Assembly (NCBI GenBank): GCA_035315185.1
Contig: DATFYE010000125.1
Coordinates: 1 to 14,002 of the forward strand
Length of the DNA stretch: 14,002 bases
Direction of reading: 5' to 3'
Source: JADGQN01 sp035315185
GTDB taxonomy: Bacteria; Desulfobacterota; Syntrophorhabdia; Syntrophorhabdales; WCHB1-27
Each line of letters starts with the position of its first letter. Positions within the stretch are counted from its first letter, which is position 1. This document shows positions 7,304 to 11,878 of the stretch, one piece after another. The position numbers and the translations under genes were made by a program. The notes under the pieces are model-generated. The model had not been told where the DNA came from and made no database searches. It was given only the letters and a program-made list of their open reading frames with translations.

Positions 7304-8839
7304 ATGCCGCCCATCGGAAACATGGGAAGTCGGGCGATGTCTCATCGAGTAATCCTAATCCTAGCATCAATCATTCTTATTGGAAGCTTCCTAAGAATCT
7401 ATCACTTGGGTACCGAGAGCATTTGGTTTGACGAAGCAGCCAGTATATATGGATCCAAAGAAAACCTTGTACTTGTGGTACAATCGTCTGGCAGGCTTCA
7501 CAATCAACCTCCGTTATATTTCGTTCTACTCCATTTTTGGATGCGACTGTTCGGAACGAGCGAGATAGCAGTAAGATCTTTATCGGCAATCTTCGGTATC
7601 ATATCTATATTTGTCATTTATCAAGTGGGATGCCAGTTGTTCAACTGGAGAGTAGGGCTGATAAGCAGCTTCCTTTCCGCAATCTCCTGTTATCACATCT
7701 ATTACTCCCAAGAGGCTAGAGCTTATAGTCTGCTTCAATTACTTACTTTGCTCTCTTTTTCTTTTTTCATTAAAGTATTAAGAACAGATAGTAGGAGAGC
7801 ATTGTATTTCGCCCTCCTACTCCTGACCAATGTTTGTCTGGCCTATACCCATCCCCATGGTCTCTTTGTAATAATTTCACAAAATGTTTATTTCCTTTTG
7901 TTATGGAATAGATATAAGCGACTGGGGTTCTGGTTTTTAGGCGTGTTACTGGGTACGGTTGCTTTCTTTTCGCCATGGATACCCATTCTTTTCGAGCGAG
8001 CCTCCAGAATAGCCCAAAACTTTTGGTTACCCGAGCCTTCATTGAAGGATATATTCTATACTATCAGAGACTACGCCAGCGGCAACAACTCATCAATCGC
8101 TTTTTTGATGTTCTCTATTCTCTGCTTGGTTGGACTTATTGCAATGAGAGGGTTTAACGGCGAATGGAACCGGCAAAATCTTCTTCAAAGCATTAAAGGG
8201 CTAAACCGAAACAGTTCCCTTGAATTCGTTGAAGAAACCCCACTATTAGCAGTATGGTTTTCCTTTCCCATGATCATACCTTTCATCGTATCGCAATTTT
8301 CTGCTCCTATCTATTTCCCAAGATATACAATCAGTGCGTCGCCAGCATTTTACCTTTTGGTTGCGCGGGGGATAAGCGTCTTCAACAGGAGAAGGGCCGT
8401 GTTTTTTCTCATTATACTTGTTTCCTTGTTGTCGTTACCCGGGCTGCGGTACTATTACTCACATTATACGAAGGATCAGTGGAGGGAAACAGCATCTTTC
8501 ATTGAACATAACAGTCGAGCAAAAGACGTTATTTTTACGTGGCCGGATAATTGGAGCCTTGCTTTCAATTACTACTACAAAGGAAATTTAGAAATATTCG
8601 GTATAGACAAGGATGTGCATGACAATAAGAAGATTGCAGCCGTCCTAGATAAGGCAATTATCGGCAAGGAAAGGCTTTGGTTAGTTCTATCTGGTGGGGG
8701 GACTTTTTATCCAAGGTTCCTCAAAGATAGATTTGGAAGCCGGTCGGTAGTGGGTGAAAAAAAATTCTTCCGGATCGTTGAGGTTTATTTATTTGACTTA
8801 TGCCTGGAACCCCAACAACCCGCTGGCTGCCAAAAGTAG
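7304..8839 (+). CDS. GT39-like (PMT_2) integral membrane glycosyltransferase
   Basis: A 511-residue polytopic GT-C enzyme expected to transfer a sugar from a polyprenyl-phosphate donor to an acceptor on the outer face of the cytoplasmic membrane. The first membrane helix (about 15-33) is followed by the acidic loop motif ESIWFDEAASIY (38-49), whose D43/E44 fit the catalytic acid pair of ArnT/PMT-like enzymes. HNQPPLYF (66-73), R91 in AVRSLSAIFG, YSQEARAYSL (134-143) and THPHGLF (182-188) are all family signatures. About ten hydrophobic spans follow, ending in a soluble domain (about 400-511). Start at 7304 has GAGG 8 bases upstream; an ATG at 7337 preceded by GGGAAG is also possible. The DPM1-like synthase downstream can make its donor. 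The gene is AT-rich compared with Region 1. The acceptor is unknown. Confidence 0.88.
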   Translation: MPPIGNMGSRAMSHRVILILASIILIGSFLRIYHLGTESIWFDEAASIYGSKENLVLVVQSSGRLHNQPPLYFVLLHFWMRLFGTSEIAVRSLSAIFGIISIFVIYQVGCQLFNWRVGLISSFLSAISCYHIYYSQEARAYSLLQLLTLLSFSFFIKVLRTDSRRALYFALLLLTNVCLAYTHPHGLFVIISQNVYFLLLWNRYKRLGFWFLGVLLGTVAFFSPWIPILFERASRIAQNFWLPEPSLKDIFYTIRDYASGNNSSIAFLMFSILCLVGLIAMRGFNGEWNRQNLLQSIKGLNRNSSLEFVEETPLLAVWFSFPMIIPFIVSQFSAPIYFPRYTISASPAFYLLVARGISVFNRRRAVFFLIILVSLLSLPGLRYYYSHYTKDQWRETASFIEHNSRAKDVIFTWPDNWSLAFNYYYKGNLEIFGIDKDVHDNKKIAAVLDKAIIGKERLWLVLSGGGTFYPRFLKDRFGSRSVVGEKKFFRIVEVYLFDLCLEPQQPAGCQK

Positions 8840-8878
8840 TTACTGAAGTAGAGCATGTTTTAATGAGAGGGAAGCAAT

Positions 8879-9595
8879 ATGGTAAATGTGTCAAGAGACT
8901 TAGAAACCTCCATCATAATTCCCACGTATAATGAAGCCAAGAACATCCCGTTAATTATTTCAAAAATTCATGACGTATTCAGATTACAGAACATACATGG
9001 AGAAATTATCGTAGTCGATGATTCATCGCCCGATGGGACAGGGAAGATTGCAGAATCCCTGGCAGACAAGTATCCGGTTAGAGTCCTTATTCGAAGGGCA
9101 GATAGGGGGCTCGCAGCATCCGTTATAGACGGTATTAACTTATCGGAAGCGAAAACCTGTGTTGTCATGGATGCGGATGGAAGTCACCCTGCTGAGATGA
9201 TACCAGAAATGATAAAGCCGATTTTGAATGACTCCGCGGATATTGCAGTAGGAAGCAGACACACTGAAAAAGGGAAGATACTGGATTGGCCTTTACACAG
9301 GAGATTAATTTCGAAGGTTGCAGGGATTCTTGCTAGAGGTTTAACAAACATGTCAGATCCGACAACTGGATTTATGGCAATAAGGAGAGATTTACTTGAT
9401 GAACTGAAATTAAGTCCTGTTGGATGGAAAATCGTTTTAGAAATCGTTGTGAGACTGGGCTCCAAGAGAATGATTGAGCTTCCCATCACCTTTGAAGATA
9501 GGCGATTTGGGCAAAGCAAGATGAGTGTGAGAGAGCAATGGAATTACTTAAGACATCTTTACCATTTGTATCGGTATAAATTCTCCCTCCATTGA
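8879..9595 (+). CDS. Polyprenyl-phosphate glycosyltransferase (DPM1-like, family GT2)
   Basis: Moves a hexose (mannose or glucose) from a nucleotide sugar to polyprenyl phosphate on the inner face of the membrane, making the donor used by GT-C enzymes such as its upstream neighbour. The GT-A fold motifs are IIIPTYNEA (12-20), VVDDSSPDGTG (45-55), the DxD-type MDADGSHP (97-104), GSRH (125-128), DPTTGFMAIRR (160-170) and FEDRRFGQSKM (205-215). The 238 residues match a bare catalytic domain. A GAGAGG ribosome site lies at 8865-8870. The ending is odd: the protein stops at SLH just where bacterial two-domain relatives continue into a GtrA membrane domain, and the start of such a domain follows in another frame. 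The catalytic domain looks intact and standalone DPM1 enzymes exist, so activity is likely retained. Confidence 0.9.
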   Translation: MVNVSRDLETSIIIPTYNEAKNIPLIISKIHDVFRLQNIHGEIIVVDDSSPDGTGKIAESLADKYPVRVLIRRADRGLAASVIDGINLSEAKTCVVMDADGSHPAEMIPEMIKPILNDSADIAVGSRHTEKGKILDWPLHRRLISKVAGILARGLTNMSDPTTGFMAIRRDLLDELKLSPVGWKIVLEIVVRLGSKRMIELPITFEDRRFGQSKMSVREQWNYLRHLYHLYRYKFSLH

Positions 9596-9674
9596 CGAAT
9601 CCATTAAATTCTGCGTTGTCGGGGCTTCTGGAATACTTGTTGATATGGGAAGAGAATTTTACTTAAGGCGGTAA
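9591..9674 (+). pseudogene. Remnant of a GtrA-like membrane domain, frameshifted off the DPM1-like gene
   Basis: In the frame one base ahead of the DPM1-like gene, codons from 9591 read SIKFCVVGASGILVDMG, which is the usual opening of a GtrA (PF04138) domain. The match then breaks into REFYLRR and a stop at 9672-9674, with none of the four expected membrane helices. One extra base in the C-rich stretch at about 9584-9590 would explain the frame change. Further loss removed the rest of the domain. The similarity is recognised by eye only. Confidence 0.65.
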
Positions 9675-9715
9675 TCATTCGCTCTATCGCTCATTCTTCA
9701 ATCATTCTGAATGCA

Positions 9716-9744
9716 TTGACAACCTGCGACAAACATTGTATAAA
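9716..9744 (+). promoter_or_regulatory. Consensus promoter of tRNA-Ala
   Basis: TTGACA at 9716-9721 and TATAAA at 9739-9744, separated by exactly 17 bases, with the predicted transcription start a few bases before the tRNA at 9756. This is one of the strongest promoters in the window and shows that the tRNA is transcribed as its own unit. Confidence 0.8.
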
Positions 9745-9755
9745 CTTATCCTTGT

Positions 9756-9831
9756 GGGGCTGTAGCTCAGTTGGGAGAGCGCATGACTGGCAGTCATGAG
9801 GCCGAGGGTTCGACCCCCTTCAGCTCCACCA
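9756..9831 (+). tRNA. tRNA-Ala (anticodon GGC)
   Basis: A complete 76-base cloverleaf with encoded CCA. The 7-bp acceptor stem carries the G3-U70 wobble that marks alanine tRNAs. The D arm is GCTC/GAGC, the anticodon stem CATGA/TCATG encloses the loop CTGGCAG with anticodon GGC, and the T arm holds TTCGACC. It reads GCC (and GCU by wobble) codons. An integrase gene lies 41 bases beyond its 3' end, so the tRNA very probably is the chromosomal attachment site, with the gene restored intact by the element's copy of the 3' end. Confidence 0.97.
9797..9831. other. Candidate attachment site (att) in the 3' half of tRNA-Ala
   Basis: Tyrosine recombinases that use tRNA genes usually cross over in the anticodon loop or the T arm-to-3' end. 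With the integrase just downstream, this stretch is the likely host-element junction. The matching second copy lies beyond the window, so the exact core cannot be set. Confidence 0.45.
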
Positions 9832-9872
9832 ATAATTTTAAGTACTTACCAGTCATAACCAAAATCCATCCA

Positions 9873-10982
9873 TCACGATTGTAGTAAAATTGTAGTAGAG
9901 GACTTTTTCACTGCCTGCTTCTTGCTCTTTTTCTCAGCCCTCTTCCGTTCCAGGTCGACCACCACGCCCCGCAGAGATTCGACTGAAAAGTGCGTGTAGC
10001 GTCTGAGCACGTTCTCCGACTTGATGCCCATCAGCTCGCCTATCTGCCTCGAGTTTTTCCCTGCCTGCCCAAGGCGCGTCCCGAACGTGTGCCTGCAGCC
10101 GTGAAACGTGAAGTAGGGCACGATATTGGCCCCTGCTTCGTTGGCTTTGACCACAGCGGCTTTGAACTCCTTCTGGAGCCTGCGGGCCGCGTAGCTTGCG
10201 CCATCCGGATCCGAAAAGACGTAGGCATTCCCGTCAAGGCCTTCCAAGCGACGCGATAACATGTCGTACAGCGTATCGTTCAGGGGCACGGTGCGGGGCT
10301 CGTGATTCTTGGTTTCCAGCGCCGTGACCGTGCGGTTGAACAGGTTCACCTGGAACACCTTAAGGTCCAGGATCTCGTGCTCCCTGAAGCCCGCATGGAT
10401 GCCCGCCGTCTCCATGTCCGAGAGATTGCCGTCCATGAACTCCTCGGACATCTCCAGCAGCATTGCCTCTTGCTTGTCGTCCAGCCACATGACCTTGATG
10501 TTGTGCTCGTCATACTTGCTGATCTCCCAGCACGGATTCTGTTTCATCCAGTGCCATGGTTTGACGGCCAGACTCATTGCCTTAGAGAGGGTGGAATACT
10601 CCCTATTTACCGTTGCCGCCATGGCTTCCTCGTCGATGAACCGCTTTGCCATGTAGGCCGAGATGGCGTTACTATCCACGCTAGCGAGGGAGCGACCAGC
10701 AAAATCCCTGTCGAAATGCTTGAAGCTGCGTTTGTACATTGCTTGCGTATTTGGTTCCTTTCTGGGCGCATACTCCTTGAGGAAACGGTCCCTGAGATCC
10801 TCATAGGTGTAATGTCGAGACCTATCCACATCAAACCAAGTGTTTTCGACGAGCCCGACCTGGATTTTCGCCCAGACTTTTTCTGCAAGATTGCGATCCT
10901 TCGTTCCGGTGCTTCTGCACTCCGCCTGGCCGTTGGCCGTAAATGATACCCACCACGTTTTGCCCCTTAGATACAATCCCAT
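9873..10982 (-). CDS. int: Tyrosine recombinase / site-specific integrase
   Basis: Integrates and, with an excision factor, removes the element at tRNA-Ala. The protein has 369 residues: an N-terminal DNA-arm domain (about 1-55, starting MGLYLRGKTWWV), a SAM-like core-binding domain (about 58-145) and the catalytic domain (about 165-345). R200 in HAGFREHE, K225 in ETKNHEPR, H294 and R297 in HGCRHTFGTRL, and nucleophile Y329 in RRYTHFS form the active site. The position normally His or Trp in the LGH box is I320 (MGIKSEN), an unusual replacement. The tail is lysine-rich. The start at 10982 has a perfect AAGGAGG 8 bases upstream; the same frame is open to 11255, but that extension has no conserved content. 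The gene lies 94 bases downstream of the HTH gene and is probably cotranscribed with it. Confidence 0.93.
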   Translation of the reverse strand: MGLYLRGKTWWVSFTANGQAECRSTGTKDRNLAEKVWAKIQVGLVENTWFDVDRSRHYTYEDLRDRFLKEYAPRKEPNTQAMYKRSFKHFDRDFAGRSLASVDSNAISAYMAKRFIDEEAMAATVNREYSTLSKAMSLAVKPWHWMKQNPCWEISKYDEHNIKVMWLDDKQEAMLLEMSEEFMDGNLSDMETAGIHAGFREHEILDLKVFQVNLFNRTVTALETKNHEPRTVPLNDTLYDMLSRRLEGLDGNAYVFSDPDGASYAARRLQKEFKAAVVKANEAGANIVPYFTFHGCRHTFGTRLGQAGKNSRQIGELMGIKSENVLRRYTHFSVESLRGVVVDLERKRAEKKSKKQAVKKSSTTILLQS

Positions 10983-11076
10983 CTCGCTATCCTCCTTTCC
11001 GGGATAAAGGGGCCTGGAAATACCTGCCCAATTATAGCACACGTCACCTGAATCCACTCGACGAGCCTTGCTGTTC

Positions 11077-11370
11077 TCATAACAGCACCTCCCTCTTCGC
11101 ATTTTCCACGATGTCATCCACAAACGCATTCGCAGCTTTGCCGGCGCGTCGGGTCTTCCTTGGGCGCTCCCGTATATCCATTGATCTACTTGTGTCGAAA
11201 GCAATGGTTCTGCTCTCAAGCCAGCGTTCGATGTCAGATTCACGGAATCGGACACATCTCCCCGATATTTTAACGACGGGGATCCGCTTTCTACAGATCA
11301 TCGCGTAAATGGTAGACCTCTTCATCCTGAGATACTGAGCAAGCTTCCCTATATCCCACAGCTCGTCCAT
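11077..11370 (-). CDS. Excisionase-type helix-turn-helix protein (AlpA/MerR-like)
   Basis: A 97-residue DNA-binding protein. The N-terminal 55 residues, with LWDIGKLAQYL (4-14), RSTIYAMICRKRIP (18-31) and GRCVRFRESDIERWL (37-51), form the winged-helix 'excisionase family' domain. The remaining 45 residues are basic and then helical. In integrative elements such proteins act as recombination directionality factors or as regulators of the integrase. Its position directly before int on the same strand supports either role. The start at 11370 has AAGGAGG 8 bases away; a longer open frame to 11622 is rejected because it lacks a ribosome site and conserved sequence. A control hairpin lies in its leader. 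Confidence 0.88.
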   Translation of the reverse strand: MDELWDIGKLAQYLRMKRSTIYAMICRKRIPVVKISGRCVRFRESDIERWLESRTIAFDTSRSMDIRERPRKTRRAGKAANAFVDDIVENAKREVLL

Positions 11371-11640
11371 AACTTTGCCCTCCTTTCGGGTCCATCCCCC
11401 CCTCAAAAACTTTTTTCCCCTCAAAGAGGGCCGGGGGAAAAAAGGAAGCTGAAGGAAAGACGAACAATAGCGCCGGCATGCAGGGCCGCATGACAGCCGG
11501 TAGCGGATGGCAGGCGGTTTGCGGTGACGGCAACCGCCGGGGACGCATTGGAATTGTCCCAAGGCTCTATGCGCGGGGGAACGTTCCGGGGTATTCAGAA
11601 AGAGGGAGCCGGGGTCCGGCAAACTGCAAAAAACTTTTGC
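11371..11640. other. Non-coding control region between divergent HTH and relaxase genes, left part
   Basis: No supported gene. The stretch is rich in short inverted repeats: GGCGGTT/AACCGCC at 11513-11519 and 11532-11538, the 10-bp palindrome GGAACGTTCC at 11578-11587, and GCAAAA/TTTTGC at 11626-11640. No good minus-strand promoter for the HTH-int operon could be picked out by eye, though it should lie here. Confidence 0.5.
11405..11443 (-). terminator. Hairpin in the HTH gene leader, possible attenuator
   Basis: TTTTTTCCCC at 11411-11420 and GGGGAAAAAA at 11434-11443 form a perfect 10-bp stem with a 13-base loop. Read on the minus strand it is followed after one base by five T residues (11405-11409), the form of an intrinsic terminator, and it lies about 35 bases before the HTH start codon. 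A competing CCCTC/GAGGG stem exists inside it. Attenuation of HTH-int expression is a possibility, not a demonstrated function. Confidence 0.35.
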
Positions 11641-11669
11641 TTGACAGAGTAGAACATATGTTCTATATA
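11641..11669 (+). promoter_or_regulatory. Promoter reading toward oriT and the relaxase
   Basis: TTGACA at 11641-11646 with TATATA at 11664-11669 after 17 bases, or TATACT at 11666-11671 after 19. The -35 is perfect. It would start a transcript with a roughly 200-base leader before the relaxase ATG, crossing oriT. Confidence 0.6.
11650..11665. promoter_or_regulatory. LexA (SOS)-type operator inside the promoter
   Basis: TAGAACATATGTTCTA is a perfect 16-bp palindrome lying exactly between the -35 and -10 elements. Its core GAACATATGTTC fits the Gram-positive LexA/DinR box (CGAACRNRYGTTYC) at all inner positions. A repressor here would block the promoter. Whether the host LexA or an element-coded repressor binds it is unknown. 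Confidence 0.6.
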
Positions 11670-11681
11670 CTAAGTATGTCC

Positions 11682-11711
11682 TTGAGCATCTTCTCAGTCT
11701 CTGATGCTCGA
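11682..11711 (+). other. Leader hairpin of the relaxase transcript
   Basis: GAGCATC (11684-11690) and GATGCTC (11703-11709) are exact reverse complements with a 12-base loop, extended by a U-G and a U-A pair. It would lie just after the predicted transcription start. No T run follows, so a terminator is unlikely; RNA stability or control is possible. Confidence 0.4.
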
Positions 11712-11797
11712 CGTTGGTCTCTCACCCTTCATCGGGGATTCAATCTTCAAACCTCTTTAGTCGTAAACGAGCTAGCGTATTAGGTGTGGTTATGGTC

Positions 11798-11862
11798 CTA
11801 CCGAGCGCAGCGAGGCACTACCGAACGAACGTGAGGGCGCACTTATACGTTGCCAGGCAACG
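11798..11862. other. oriT: Origin of transfer (oriT) of MobQ/Ti type
   Basis: AGGGCGCACTTATACG at 11834-11849 closely resembles the oriT core I recall from Ti plasmids, and its complement contains TAAGTGCGCCCT, matching the RSF1010-type nic consensus. By analogy the nick falls on the minus strand between 11838 and 11837 (GTGCG^CCCT). CGTTGCC/GGCAACG (11848-11854 and 11856-11862), a perfect inverted repeat, lies 5' of the nick on the cut strand as in RSF1010. An imperfect 20-base direct repeat starting CTACCGA (11798 and 11818) flanks the other side. The relaxase start codon follows 16 bases after the inverted repeat. Confidence 0.8.
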
Positions 11863-11878
11863 GGTGCGCGCATAACCC

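Noticed and set aside
9847..9857. CAGTCAT downstream of the tRNA as a second att copy
   Set aside because: It shares only about 7-9 bases with the anticodon arm and is too near and too short to be a real attachment repeat.
10302..10946. A 214-codon plus-strand open frame
   Set aside because: It is opposite the integrase catalytic and core-binding domains and has no domain or ribosome site of its own.
10983..11255. N-terminal extension of the integrase by 91 residues
   Set aside because: The extension has no conserved sequence and overlaps the HTH gene, whereas the internal ATG at 10982 has a perfect ribosome site.
11371..11622. N-terminal extension of the HTH protein by 84 residues
   Set aside because: It is proline/arginine-rich low-complexity translation of the control region; the ATG at 11370 has a strong ribosome site and begins the conserved domain.
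11478..11783. A 101-codon plus-strand open frame across the control region
   Set aside because: It spans the predicted promoter and operator, has no ribosome site, and its composition is not protein-like.
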